Source of the DNA: Klebsormidium nitens
Lineage: Eukaryota > Streptophyta > Klebsormidiophyceae > Klebsormidiales > Klebsormidiaceae
Reading direction: 5' to 3'
DNA: 64,000 nucleotides
Assembly (NCBI GenBank): GCA_000708835.1
Contig: DF236961.1
Location: forward strand, 186,001-250,000
The translations under genes were made by a program, and so were the position numbers. Shown one piece after another: positions 36,307-48,915 of this stretch (position 1 is the stretch's first letter; every line of letters begins with the position of its first letter). The notes below the pieces were generated by a model that was not told where the DNA came from, ran no database searches, and saw nothing but the letters and a program-made list of their open reading frames with translations.

Positions 36307-39300
36307 ATGAGGATAGTCGGACTAACAGGCAACATTGCATGTGGAAAGGTACACCTCCCAGGGATCCCTCTCAATTGGCTAGGATTAGGGCTGAATGTGG
36401 GTCTCTGGAAATGCGGGAACTCTCCTCAAAGTTGTAGCAGAACTTTTGAAAACATCAACATTGAGAGGGTACAAACCCTCACTTTCTGCAAAACCATCAA
36501 CGGGCTAGCTGCCAAATCTATACTCACTTTGATGATACCAAGGCGATTGGCAGACCCCTGATGAAGTGCTTTTGACTTTGCTGCAGAGCTGGGTTAGTGG
36601 CGTGCTCGCAGCGAAAGGGGCCCCAATCATTGATGCAGACAAGATCTCTCATGTGAGCTTTCTGAATCTGTCCCGCAGTACATTAAATATTTCAGGATCA
36701 GCAGCTCCTCAACCTTTTCACCCCTTTCTGTGGACCGATGTTTTGTGACATTAGGCGGAGGCTAGCAGTCATAGCAGGTCCCCAAGTTCTGAGCTTATGC
36801 CCGTCTGTCGCTCGAGTGGGATGTGCATCCTCTTCATTGGCTTGTGCACACAAGCGGTTGACGTCCAATCATCACAGGTAGGAAGAGAACATAAGAAATA
36901 ATACTTCATTCTAGTTCTTTTCCCCCAGGACGCGGCGAAGCGGGGCACTCCAGGTTATCGCCGAGTTGTGAAGGCTTTCGGCACTGACTTTCTGCAACCG
37001 GATGGGGAGCTAGACCGACAACGCTTGGGCAACCTCGTCTTCCAGGACCAAGCCAAGAGGAAGAAACTGAACAGGTATGAGAGTTATCTCAGGTAGATCA
37101 GAGATTTTTGGAATGGCTCAGACATGGTCGCAGCTCTTCGATCTCAACGTAAAGTGTCCAGCCTGCAGTAAGCAATCAGATAGAATCGGTTGGGATCCAA
37201 CTTGATCACCGTCCGTGCACCTTTGTGTGTGAACCTCTTTCTTCAGCGTCCTTTCTTACAAAACCCAATATTCGGAGATTTGCCTATCTCCACCTCAAGT
37301 CCACAATCGTCAGTCTGCGTGTTGATCCTGGCCCTCCACCCAAAGGGAAGCAACTACGTCTGTGTCCCTAAAGCTTCATACATCTTTGGTATGACGCCCT
37401 TTGTTGGGTTGCATACAGCAGAGTCATTACCATGTTAACTCAGGCTGGTCAATTAGATTCTCAATTCAGTTTGCCTACGCAACTTATGCCCCTCGTGTAA
37501 GACCACAAGCATGATTTTGAAAAGGCTGACAACCCCAGCATTTGCAACGTGTTCTTGGCTGGTTGTATAATCAACAGGATAACGTCTCGCTTCTTTGCTT
37601 GCTTTTTTGACACTCGGCCAGTAGGTGCATGTCTTCTTGTCTCCTTCAGTGGGGTCTGGAGATTTGAGGCTTTGCTAGAGCCAATCGATTGCATCGACCA
37701 GGCGGCGATTTCTAGACGAATTCTTCAGAACCTTAGTCCTGAGAAATAGAATCATCGGACGGGCCCTAATCCATTGTGAATGATGTCTCGAGCCCTTGAT
37801 TCTCATTGCCAGCATTTCTGTGGTCGCTGGTACTCGGATACGCTTTACGAGATCATCGACCTCTAAGCAATCTTCTCCAGGTTCAAACCGAGGCTGAGAC
37901 CTTTTCTTATTCGTTTTCAACGAGCATAGTTGACCAACCGCAGCTCCAAACGTCGACTCTACTCGAACGCCTTCCGGACTTATCATCCAAGTTGATTGGA
38001 TCAAAGCGTTTCTTTCACAGGAGCAACCTTGTTCGACCCATGCCGTAAGCAGGGTTCTGTGGCTCTCTATTCAGGTATTGTTACGGTTGGGATTCTGACG
38101 AGGCTTACTTTGTTTGCAGCATCCTCCAGCCGTTGATTGGCATTGAGATCGCACGCCAGCTGGCGTGGCACTGGCTCCGAGGCTGCCGGGTTGTGATCCT
38201 TGACGCGCCCCTTCTCTTCGAGGCCAAAATCAGCTGGCTAACGAAACCCATCGTTGTCGTCTCGTGCAACGAGGAAACGCAGGTGAGACGCTCACCCACA
38301 TCCGTTGCGGGCAACAGACCCGCCGGCAATGTTCTTCTTATAAGAGTCTTGACAGCGGGAGACGAGAACGACGGTTAGATCGAGATACCAAGGGAAGAAT
38401 TTAAAGTCTCCTCGCCTTCGAAAGCCCGCGCTGTACGCCGTCAACTACGAGTTCCTCGTCGCTGCTGTCATTTGAGGCGACTGCTGGATTTGAGCCCAGA
38501 TTAGGGCTGCAAGTTCCGTCAATTGACGACATCAGCTACCCCAGTTGCCCCCTTGCATCTTGATTGTTAAGCTCGATGCTTAATGCAGCCCGATCTCCGA
38601 ATCCGAGCTCTGTCTGCTTCAAATGTGCAGCCTTTGCGCATCTTTTATTCTTGACAGCAGTAGACGGTGCATCAAAACAGACGTCCCTAATGCTTTCATC
38701 AGCTGGTCACCCAACCGGTCTCTTTATGTGCAGCGCATTCCGCCAACCTTGGGTGTGAAGTTTGTCGGAGACACAGTCGTAAGTTCGTAAGAAAGTAATA
38801 TGTTCGAGTCAAAAGACAAGTTTGGATCTTACCCCCGCATTCTGTCGTACATGCTCAATCACAGGAGAACCAAGATTTGCGCTTCAACCTTTGCAGCTTC
38901 AACGATTGCGAGCGAGGGACGGACTTTCGGAGCAGCAAGCACGCGACCGGATCAACTCGCAGCTGCCACTGACGTGGAAAGAGGCACGCGCCGACGTCAT
39001 TATCAATAACTCGGGTACTCGGGAGGAAACCCGGACACAGGTCAGTAGACGCCTCCTGATTCACTCCTTGTCAAAAAGACTCCAGATCCGAGTAGGTGGA
39101 TCAAAAGAGATTCGCACTCTTCCACAGCTGTCAGGAAGCGCATGAGTTTGCCAGCAATCATCACTAAATCAGTCGCGACAGAACATGGTTATTTCTACGG
39201 GGAAAGGCTCCCTGGACAGCCGCTCGAATGACTATGACAGGAAGGGAGTTTCAGGGAGTTGTCCTGCTTCTTTTTACCATTCGAAGGATCCCAGATTGCC

Positions 39301-40003
39301 TAGTGTCGCGCCTTATTCTGAGAATATATAGCGAGCTCCATTTTGCGGAAAGGAATTTAGGAATCTGCAGATGCTACCTGCCACGAATCTCGTTACCTTC
39401 CTCGTTTGGTGTTTCTGCTGATGAGTATTGCCACGTCGTGGCAGGTAGTCAGAGGACAGTGTATGTGAACGTCGAGGACCACAATCCTTTTGTAAATTTG
39501 ACGGTGCTCCATCTTGTCGATTTGAAGGCATAAAATGGACAATCCATGTGACTGATCGACTTTTCAAACGCCCTTAGAATGGACTAAGGACCTAAATCCG
39601 ACATGCTTCTGTTATCTGGTCGAAGGTTTCGTTTGTATTGCGGGTCCAGGCTGTCAATCTGCTTGTCCCGTGCTCTTTCCAGCTCGCTTCTGAACACAAA
39701 CTGGTAATGGTTTCCACCATCTGATCAGCAGAGAGCTTTTCGGTTGAAGCCGATGTCGTATGGGTGTATCGATTCTGCTTCCACCAAGGGGTAGCATCTG
39801 CTACCTGCCGATGCTCTGCTGGAGACTCTGTGGTTTGCTCCACCTGACACGTGTCATCACCACGTGTGCGACTCTTGATGCAGGTCGACGCTCTCTGGCA
39901 AAAGATCAACGGACGACAGACTTTCTTCCAAAGAATAACGTCGAGAAACGGGCTGCTCTTCGCAGTGGGGATTCTGGTTGTAGGTTTGAAGATTTTGAGG
40001 TGA
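36307..40003 (+). CDS. CoaE: Dephospho-CoA kinase with C-terminal hydrophobic tail
   Basis: Six exons: 36307-36348, 36587-36652, 36929-37074, 38120-38282, 38897-39040, 39884-40003 (TGA). Phases close to 226 aa. The enzyme phosphorylates the 3'-OH of dephospho-CoA, the last step of CoA synthesis. Visible motifs are IVGLTGNIACGKS (P-loop), PIIDADKISH, GTPGYRRVVKAFG, DGELDRQRLGNLVF, the VVILDAPLLFE walker-B-like strand, the lid region RARDGLSEQQARDRI and ADVIINNSG. The last exon adds FFQRITSRNG and a hydrophobic segment of about 17 residues ending GLKILR, a likely tail anchor; plant CoaE proteins have a similar tail. The first exon is only 14 codons, so the P-loop is split by an intron. The length is normal for the family. 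It is divergent from bHLH-2. Confidence 0.93.
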
Positions 40004-40068
40004 CAGCATTGGGTGAAGGCAGGCTGCACTTTTGCCCATTGCGTAAACCACCTAATTGTCTGCATCAT

Positions 40069-40101
40069 GAGTCCGAACAACATGGCATGTTGTTCGGACT
40101 C
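40069..40101. repeat. Perfect 16-bp inverted repeat just after CoaE
   Basis: GAGTCCGAACAACATG, one G, then CATGTTGTTCGGACTC: arms of 16 bp without a mismatch and only one base between them. It lies 66 bp past the CoaE stop codon, probably in the 3' UTR. As RNA it would form a strong hairpin once a few bases open as a loop; as DNA it could be a protein-binding palindrome. Confidence 0.9.
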
Positions 40102-42862
40102 AATCCCGGCTGCGCATGCAATGCTTTGATAAATCTTTAGCTACAAATTCAGGCCGGCTCTCACGTGCACTTCATAGGTACGTCTATGTAAACATGATAC
40201 ATGATCATGTGGCCGAATCGGCCGTTGTTCATGAAGGGAGCACAATATTCATGAGCTGTGATTTGTCAAGGCAGGCTCCGCCACATGGTACTCTCAAGTA
40301 CCGTCCATCTTTCGAAATTGTATCGTGCATGATAGGGTCCGCATTCGCACCACGCCAGTGCAATGATCACGCAAGGCATACGCCGTGGGCGGCGTGGCCG
40401 CCTGGGCCGTTAGTGAATCTAAGTTGTATTTCTTGAAACTAGATACGTCCGACTGAAGTGGGGAAGTGTTCATACGGCCACTGATGATAGAGCCGGCCGT
40501 TAATGGCCGTCATGGTCGACCCTCAGCCAAACATCGTAGTATGGTCACCTGATATCGGCGTCCTCCGACTATCATGATCGATAATAGTTGCACCATGCGA
40601 CATTATAGTTATGTACCCAGGCTTTGGCCTGCGTGTTCGATCATGCAACGTCGGACTCATGCTACGGGTTAATTCATGCATTTTTTTGTGGAATCACATG
40701 CAACACGGTTCACTAAATATGTCAAAATGCGATGGTTAATGATGCATGCGCAGCGATGACTTGAGTATCTGGTGACTATAGCTAGCTTTGACCCGCATCT
40801 GTAATCTATACATACTTCTTTAGAATAGTTATAGTTTAAAGCTCAGGTTATAGTAAGAAGGACGCCTGACTTAAAATCTAAACCCAAAGAAGCACCCGCG
40901 GCCTGCCCGTGTCTTTCCTGAAGTAACTGCCCAGTCGCGGCAGCATAGCAAGCAGCTCAGCTGGAGGGTATAAGCCGCCGTTTCTAAAACCCCTCTGATG
41001 GCCACATGATCGATCCGAAGCCCCGGAGATTGACTCGTCGTTTGTTAATCAACGTCACTGACGTTTCCCTCGAGAACTAGATGCAGGCTCTCGAAGCCTG
41101 ACCCCAGAACAAAGTACCCCTTCAAGCTTCGCAATAGTACGGGTATCACATGCAACAGCGAGGCACCGTAGCTATCTTGCAAGGTCCTTCAAGAGTTGAA
41201 TGCAAGGGCAGGTTCAAGCAACGACACTAGGGACCGAGGAAAGCAAGCTTCGAGGATAAGGGAGCATTTGGAAGGGCTTTGAGGGCGCGGCGCTCTGCAA
41301 ACTTAGGGGTGAACCCGCGGGAAAATCCATTCTCGGAGGAATCCACAGCTTCGGAGGAAATGTGAGACAGAATCGGGGTCCAAGGCAACCACACGACCAA
41401 CACAAAGCAGGAATCCACGATCCAAGGAAGAGTCCAGGTTCGGAGAGAGAAAACGCATCTTTGAAGGAAAAGTTACCTAGATTCCGAGAGTCAAATCGCA
41501 TTCCAAGATAGGCCCCATATTACTAGAAGAGATGTCCAGGTGCAGAATCGGTAGCAAATCCTCCGAGGGTCGTGCGCTGTTTCCTGACAAACGCTTCGAG
41601 TTTCCCCTGCTATCGCGACTACAAACGAAGACGCACCTCTCGTCAAGACTCAGAAGCATCGCTCGCCAAGTAGTAGCTCTTAATTCGTTTAAGAGCAGAA
41701 GAAGAGGCTTTAGCCTAGCACCTCGTACTCATCGACCGAGGCTGTTCTTCTAAACGGGCTCTAGGAACGTCAAAGAAACACACACTAGCAGATTTGCTTC
41801 GTTGAGAAGTGCCAGGTGGAAAATGAAGCTAGCTTTTAGAGTCATTTTGACTTTTCTCAATCGAGAGGCCTGCTAAGTTGGCCGCTGACTGCGCAAGAGC
41901 AGCAAAAGAAGAAGCGGGCTTCGCTTGGATTGGGCTCGGCGGCACGGAAGGGTTTTCTGTACAGTCCTTTTACCTTGTTGCTACACTACATACTGGTATG
42001 ATCCAGGGGGGGTTCAAAGAGCAAAGTTTCCATCGCTTTCAGACGACAGTAGGTTCGTCTGAAAGCGATAGAAAGGGTCGTCTGAAAGCGATGTGGGTGA
42101 AATTACCTCTCAGAAAATCTCAGACGGCTGATCGGTATAGACGCGATTGGAGCAAAGTTGTGCAGGAGGACGAGCAAAAGTGATCCAGAAGCGCTTGAGC
42201 ATTACGGGGAGAAAAAGGAGCAGAAGCTCTCCAAGAAGATGTGGTACTTTAAGGTGAATGCAGCTTCATTTTGGGCTTCGTTGTCTGTGCATTCGGGATC
42301 GAAGAATGTGGAAGCCACACGGAGAGTCACAACGATTCTATATTGCAAGTCCTTTGGATGTTGCTGCAAAAAGTTAGACGCATGGAGCCCTCGCCGCCGC
42401 ACATGCAATGCCTCCACACCCTGCCTGACCTCCTGACGGGTTCGTTTCGTGGACAAAGAAAGGACTTCTCTGGCTTCGTTCTAAACTGCGCTTAAGCTAA
42501 ACGCAGAAGCGTCAAGTTTTCAGATCAGGTTGCGGATCAGAGAAAGAGACTGCCCGCGTGTGTGTTGCCATCAATTGGAAATTCTCTTTCGTTTTTGATA
42601 AAGCTGGGCAGGCTGTCAATGCTTCACTTCTTGTTACTCTTCTTGCAGCAAAGTTCGACTTCAAACATCCGTCCTTTCATAGCAGTCACGAACTCCCAAA
42701 CGACACGCACTTGTCCGATGTTGTTCTTACGTCTTGTGGCGCGCCAAGAATATTGTAAAAGAAGGAAATTCAACGTAGAAAGGTTAGCTCTTTGTCTCTT
42801 CACATTTGTTTCTGCAAGTATTGCGAAATTGAAGCACGCGACTTCAACTTTTACAGCATTCG
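40102..42862. other. Intergenic stretch between CoaE and pectate lyase
   Basis: Several short frames are open on both strands (for example 41214-41501 minus and 41878-42183 plus), but none shows a recognisable motif. The inverted/direct repeat at 42032-42092 lies here. The sequence just before 42863 should hold the lyase promoter. Nothing else is supported. Confidence 0.4.
42032..42092. repeat. Inverted plus direct repeat of TCGTCTGAAAGCGAT
   Basis: ATCGCTTTCAGACGA at 42032-42046 is followed by its exact reverse complement at 42055-42069 and by a second, direct copy at 42078-42092. All three 15-mers match fully. The spacers are 8 bases each. Confidence 0.85.
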
Positions 42863-45800
42863 ATGCAGGGTCCTCTGCAAATGCTCTTGATCATTGTGAT
42901 CTTAGCGCCAGCTGTATCGGCACGTGACCTGCCAAACCCCGCCGACGGCGCCGCCCAGCTGCCACGTGGCAGGGAACTACTGGGCCAAAGCCCCACCGCC
43001 TGGGACATGGACGAGTGCGCGCGCGCGGGCGCGCTTCGCGACCTGGCCGACTGCGGGTGGGGCTTCGGCAAGGAGGCGGGCGGAGGAAGGTGAGGGACTG
43101 CTTTTACGCTGCTAAACATTGCAAAGAGAAGAGGCACCAGATCCTTAAAGTGAAGTACCAGCTTGACCGTTTTCGTTTCCCGTTTCTATGTAGAGGTCGC
43201 TTTATAAGCGTCCTCAAAGAGTGACGTGAAGGCGTCAGAGTTTTTCGCCTGTCACGGTCCAATCGCATGTTTACTTTGCAGACTGAGGTTCCAAGACTGC
43301 CGTGCTTGCACATATTGAACTGTTGCATTTTGAGTCTGAACGGTCTGCTAGACGGGACTCTCCGACCTCAAACAGGAAAGCATAATAAGCGGAAAAGCGC
43401 GCGCCCGGAACGAAAAGCGCCTAGGACAAGATTGACCTTCAGAGTAAGCATACATCAAATCCTGTCCGCCCTTTCCAGATCTGGGTCCATCTACCAGGTG
43501 ACCCACCTGGGGGATTCCACCGAGTACCCCCAGCCCGGAACGCTGCGCCACGCGCTAACCCGCCCGTACAGCGTGTGGGTTACCTTTAACCCGGGCCATA
43601 TGGTGATCAACCTGAAAGCTTATTTGGACGTTCCCTCGGGGACTACGATCGACGGCCGGGGGGCACGTGTTGAGATCGTGGGTCGGGGGCTGTACCTTCA
43701 GAACAAGAGCAACGTCATCGTGACGCACGTGTCAATTCACGTGAGTGCTTGGTTACGAGATCCTCAGGTTGAAGAATTGACTGGCATCCATCTGGTTGAT
43801 GCCTTCGGCTGATGCCAAAAGGTATCCACTATCCACGACAAACTCTTCGAGTTCTGCTTCAGTAACGTTTCTATGCACAGCTCTTTGCGCGCATCTGAAT
43901 CAGCCCACCGAAACATTTGCGAGGAAGAGATGAAAGATTTTCTGCGACTCAAAGTGGAGAGCTCGACACCATCTTCCTCGAAAGTTCACCAAATTTCATC
44001 GGGGCGCTTCTGTCAGAGATTTGAGCGGCACGTTTGAAATTCTTAGGGCTTGCTTTGAGGAGAAGGAAACGCGTCTACGAGCCCCCGCTTAATCGACTGC
44101 ATGACACACTGCTTCCCGGAAAGATATCGATATTAACAGAGCTGATATGTCAATCAAGCTACAGCAAGATTCGATCCGCTAACACGCTTACGACTGTCTA
44201 AGCGCGCAATTCTAGCAAAGCACACAGTGCCGTACGTACCTGCGGTCTTTAGGATTGCCCAAAACTGCTGCTTGTTGCGACAATCTGGTCAAACCCTCAG
44301 AAAGCCTCGGACCTCTCAGGACTCTCGTCAAAAGCGCATATAAACCCTCATAGTTCATTACCATGAAAGAGAATCGATGCAACGGTACTTACTCAAGTCT
44401 TCAGAACTGTTTGACCGACTGCATCTCTCTCCGGCGGAGCCGCGACATCTGGATCAACCACGTGGACCTGTATCGCGGCGGGGATGGCCTCATCGACATC
44501 ACCAAGACGTCGACACGTGTCACCGTCTCCCACTGCCACCTGCACGACCACCACAAGGCGATGCTGCTGGGCGCGAGCAACGAGAACGTCGAGGCGAGCG
44601 ATTCAGCTCGCGAACGCAGTCTAGATCTTCAGAGTGTTTCGGAGGGGGTTCGGACTTGCTGTAGGGGCTTTCGGAAAGTGCTTGCGGACGGCTGACTTCG
44701 AAAAGTTTGTTGCTGTGCGGTCGGGCGACAAACTTCTCCGATGAAAAGAGTCTGTACAAGAACCTTTTCTGCGCGCGTGACGAAAACGCTGCGGCGGGGG
44801 AAAGCCGTTTGCAAAAGCCTGTGGGGATTCCACAGAGGTTTTCAGAAGGGTTTTCATGCATGATTCAGACGCTTGTCAGGGGTTAATCCGAACGATTCAA
44901 CGCGGTTTTAGAGGGTTGGATTCTCTCCAAGCGGGCGGCAGACTTGCTGAGTGAAAGCGAGATTGTAAAAATTCATTTTGCCCCGCAACGAGAATGTGTA
45001 GGTAAGCGGGAGGGTCTTTCAGAACCTGCAACTCTCGCCACTAAGACTGCTTCTCTGGGCATGATTTCGTGGGCATTGTTAACCCGGCTTTACTCCTTCA
45101 AAGTACGCTATTTGAGCTGAGAGAAAAGAGCGGCCTTCAGGAAGAGATAACTTCCATTCATTGTCGATAGGACGCTGCGATGTACGTGTAACTCAACCCC
45201 GAAGACTCGTTAGCTTCCCTTTACGCAGCGGTTTTTTCTGCCATATTGGACGGTCGACCTTCCTCGCAGGACGCGTCGATGCACGTGTTTCTCATCCGCA
45301 ACCACACGTCAGCTGCCAACGTCATGTTGCCGGCTTAAACAGTCAGCTGTATGCACTTCATGGATCGGACGGTCGTCCTTCTTTGCAGGACGCCTCTATG
45401 CACGTGTCACTCATCCGCAACCACTGGGGCCCGCGGCTGATATCGCGGATGCCGCGACTCCGCTTCGGGACGGTGCACTTTGTCAACAACTACGTGGAGG
45501 AGTAAGGCGACGAATACTTCTTCTTTGTGAAACTGAGGAGGATAACTCTGTCTGTTGAGCACAGGTGCAAAAAGTACGAAAGACACGTCGGAACACTTTT
45601 TGAAACCTGAGCACTCTTCAGCACCTTCGTCCGTACAAGGTCTGGGAATCTATCAGTTTCCGGCTAATTTTGGGGCGGTCAAAGCCTCAAAGTCTGCAGA
45701 CGAAACGCTCTGCATCAAAGCATCCACGTCCATTCGTAGGGTGTCTCATTCCTTTGAGTCAGTCTCAAGGAGTCTTTGACATTGGTTCCTCGATGTCCTC

Positions 45801-46853
45801 TCTATAATGCTGATTTCTTTCCAATCTTTTTTTCAGTTGGGTCGCAAACGCCATTGGGATTGACGACACGCCCACGCTCCTGAGCGAGAACAACTACTAC
45901 GAGGCGAGAAGCAACCGCGAGGTGGGCTGGATACTCCGATCTAGTTTCCAGAAGCCCCGTCATCTTCCTTGCTCTTGGCAGAGTGCGTCTTTCTGGGAGA
46001 ACTCAGCAGAATGAGCGAAAGCGGAGAACTTTACTTAAGTCTGTTTGAAGAGCACACGCGCTCGTCTTACATCCCAACTTTGCCAGTCTTGCCCCCTTCG
46101 ATCAGCGACTCTTCGATGCAGTCTTCAGTCCGAATACAGGGCACGGAAACCCTCCAGAAGCTCTGGTAAATGCGCCATTTGAATCCTCAAAGGAGGCTTT
46201 CCAGTGGATGCCCCTTCTATATATGGCCAGGCCCGTGGCGCCCGATGGCAGTTCTAAACGGTGGTTCGTCTACAGACAATTCGCCTTTTGAAGATCTCAA
46301 AGAAGTCGGCATGGTTAGCCTAGCAGGAACTTCGGAACCCGCGCCGGTCTTGCCACCAGAATACCAGATTCTAGCCGATCTGGACTCTTACATGTAACAA
46401 GCTTGCTCGTCAATCTCGCGGTGGCCTGTCGCCTCCGCTGAGCAAATCTCCTCGGCTGATGACAATCATGCGTTTTGCCGCCCCTCGGAATCCTGGAGAG
46501 ATCGCTGTTTTGGCGAGAGAGGCCAAAAAGAGCTTTAGTCTTGAAGACCCTGCATTGTTCCTGCGCAGGTGGTCAAGTATTGGAGCTCGGGGGGCAACCT
46601 GACGACTTTCGGCGACCACTTTGCGAACGGCGCATACTTTGTGGAGTCTGGCAGCAAGGACTACGTGCCGCCCTATCCTTACAACTGCGCCCCGGCCGAC
46701 GAAGCCCTGCGGGACTCCGTTCGACGGACGGCGGGCTGGATTCCGGTTTCGCTGCCTCCTGACGTAGGCGGAAGCGGAATTGGTGAGACGGATGTGGAGG
46801 CGTCAGATACGACCATGCTGATTGATCAAGACCTGCAAGCAGATTCCGATTAG
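42863..46853 (+). CDS. Secreted pectate lyase (polysaccharide lyase family 1)
   Basis: Six exons: 42863-43089, 43479-43740, 44405-44593, 45389-45501, 45837-45921, 46569-46853 (TAG). Phases close to 386 aa. The enzyme cleaves pectate by beta-elimination in the cell wall and needs calcium. The N-terminus is a signal peptide (MLLIIVILAPAVSA core). PL1 motifs follow in order: TIDGRG, the WINH strand, DGLIDI with calcium-binding type Asp, the TVSHCHLHDHHKAMLLGAS block and RMPRLRFGTVHFVNN with the catalytic-type Arg. The C-terminal exon has Cys, Gly-rich and acidic stretches and is longer than the minimal fold requires. The intron after 44593 starts GC (GTCGAG then GCGAGC) rather than GT. The intron before 45389 contains two decayed copies of the exon start. 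Likely role: wall remodelling in growth or cell separation. Confidence 0.92.
45171..45320 (+). repeat. Two copies of the pectate-lyase exon-4 acceptor and start
   Basis: TAG or CAG then GACGCTGCGATGTACGTGT at 45171 and GACGCGTCGATGCACGTGTT at 45270 match the real exon start at 45389 (GACGCCTCTATGCACGTGTC). The 45270 copy continues through CTCATCCGCAACCAC, and its upstream GGACGGTCGACCTTCCTCGCAG mirrors the working acceptor GGACGGTCGTCCTTCTTTGCAG in type. Spacing is 99 and 119 bp. The nearer copy is better preserved. Confidence 0.88.
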
Positions 46854-47947
46854 AGAATCGAATTGAAGGGACTAGATTGTTGTTTATAGGCTCCGAATAT
46901 ATATAGACACTTTAATAGCTAGCTAGTGTAGCCTTTCTACAAGGCATGCGCACATGTAACGGCGAGGTTACTATGGAATCCCAAAGTAGCTCGTAAAACT
47001 TGTCCGAAATTGCATGTGTATGTACCGCCCACTTTGAAGTTTTGCCAACTGGTCTTTGCAACTAACTTGCACTTCCTAGGACCAACAGAGAGGCTTTAAT
47101 TGCAGGCAGACTCAGAGGAGTACTGGCTAGTTCTCTGTCAAGCTTGCAAGACACTTGTTGATTTGGGATCAGATAAATTGAACGTGCCCATTATCAGACA
47201 CGATCGCAATGATGCATAGAAATAAGTTTGTACTGCTTCAACATATCACATGTATGGGAGAGGCAGTTGTCTTGCAGCTAGACGCCGCGATGCATTCACT
47301 TTCGCAAACCCTTGGCACGGTGTGCTTTAGTGCTTGGTCACCTTTGGCACTGACGGTTTCCCTCTATAAGTTGTCGATATGTGCATTTGATATTGGAACA
47401 AACATTGAAGACAACGATTAAGCTGTGCTGCAATAATTGATTGGTGCTCAGAGTCAGAGCTCTGCATTCTTATGTAACCGATCTGACGCCTTGTGCATGC
47501 TAACATTAACATGTCTGACATCTGCTTCGGTCGTAACGTTGATTACGTCGTACCTATATTTGTCATAACAATTACGTACATATAATACGTGGCAGACATT
47601 TGCGAATCGAAGTTTTATATATCGACGGTTCAAATCACTTGTTCGACTTGCTTTTATCGAAATGTGGGGCCGGATATAGCCGACATGAGAGTACGGTAGG
47701 TACAAAACTAGGTACCTACCTATATTAGTGTTCTGTGCCGAGTCAGTACGTCCCGGAGACTTGTACTGGCGCGCGGCAAGCCGGCCGCGCGTGTGCCATA
47801 GTGCCCGGCCGTGCTTGAAGCGTAAGATTCAAATTTGTAATAAGTTTGACCGTCCGATCACAACTCGCTGCGACCGCGTGCATCAGCCGGCCGGTATCAC
47901 GCGAAATGCACCACAGTAAAACGTACAGTTGTCGCCGTAACTTGCTG

Positions 47948-48362
47948 GCACTGACGCAAGAGGCACCAAGTCCCCGAATAAATTTTGGTAGAATCGGACG
48001 CGGTACTCGATGGTTCGGACGGGGTCGGACACTCAATTCTGGTCGGGTAGCCTCAAAGCACACTAAAAACCTAAGACCAATGGCTTTGCCGTTAGTGGGA
48101 ACCCTAATCGTAGAGCAGTCACAGGGAAGGATTGTAACCCTAACAAACCGTCACAGGGAAGGGGCATAACCCTAACACACAGTCAGTGCTTTGTGACTTG
48201 ACCCTAAGGCTAGTACGAGTGCCCGGTTGAAGTCGTAGGACTAGGTCCGGTCCTCGTACAATTTCGCGCGGTGGGTACCGTTCCCGTCGATCGACGGTTT
48301 CGATCGTCCGTCTCCAACTCTACCAAAATTTATTCGGGAACTTTGTCCCTTTTGCGGCACTG
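47948..48362. mobile_element. MITE-like element with terminal inverted arms
   Basis: The left arm around 47948-47993 contains CCCGAATAAATTTTGGTAGA. The right arm around 48318-48362 carries its complement TCTACCAAAATTTATTCGGG. The match extends imperfectly to about 44 bp per arm (left CACTGACGCAAGAGGCACC, right complement of the GGGAC/GCCGCA side). The interior of about 320 bp has no open frame of note and itself contains a direct repeat. No target-site duplication is certain. Confidence 0.65.
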
Positions 48363-48434
48363 ACTGGTAGGACGCCTAAAATGATTTAATAATCTGCTTA
48401 TACATGCACGACCAGTGTTTCCCCTAATTATTTT

Positions 48435-48915
48435 GATTGCTGGCCGCCGGGCCGGCCGGGGCCTGAGTTTGCCGGCCCGTTCGGGCCGGGCCGAGGTCGC
48501 CATTGCCGGCCCAAGTCCCACCGAAATATATCGACTTTTCGCGCGCGCACCCTATATTAGGATTTTTCTACAATATTTTTTCTTGTTTTGTTTCTCTCAT
48601 AAGCCTCCAGCTTTTTAACGTGTGAAATATCGACCAACTTCCTACCTGACCTACCGACTCCCGAGGGACTAATATGGGCTAGTTCTGGAAAGAAGTACCC
48701 GGGGAAGGGTTTTTTTGGGGACCAAAACCTTAATTTGTCATCAAATCCTGACCGTTTCACACACTAAATACGATGACAGGGCCAGCTAAGAACTTTCATT
48801 GCCGGCCCAAGAGGCCGGCCCGTGCCCCGCAATGCCGGCCGGATGGGCCGGAGGCCGGCCCCCATTGCCGGCCCGGTTTGACCATTGCCGGCCATTTCAC
48901 CAGAGAGTGGGCCGG
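48435..48915. repeat. GCCGGCC-rich clusters with repeated CATTGCCGGCCC
   Basis: Two clusters (about 48435-48515 and 48797-48915) are built from GCCGGCC and GGGCCGG. The unit CATTGCCGGCCCAAG occurs in both (48501 and 48797), and related ATTGCCGGCC or AATGCCGGCC units recur at least three more times in the second. They stand out from the AT-richer sequence around them. Confidence 0.75.

Noticed and set aside
41878-42183. Plus-strand 101-codon frame before the pectate lyase
   Set aside because: It spans the 15-mer inverted repeat and has no recognisable motif.
48090-48178. AACCCTAA runs resembling plant telomere repeat
   Set aside because: Only isolated units inside a longer non-telomeric direct repeat; not an interstitial telomere array.
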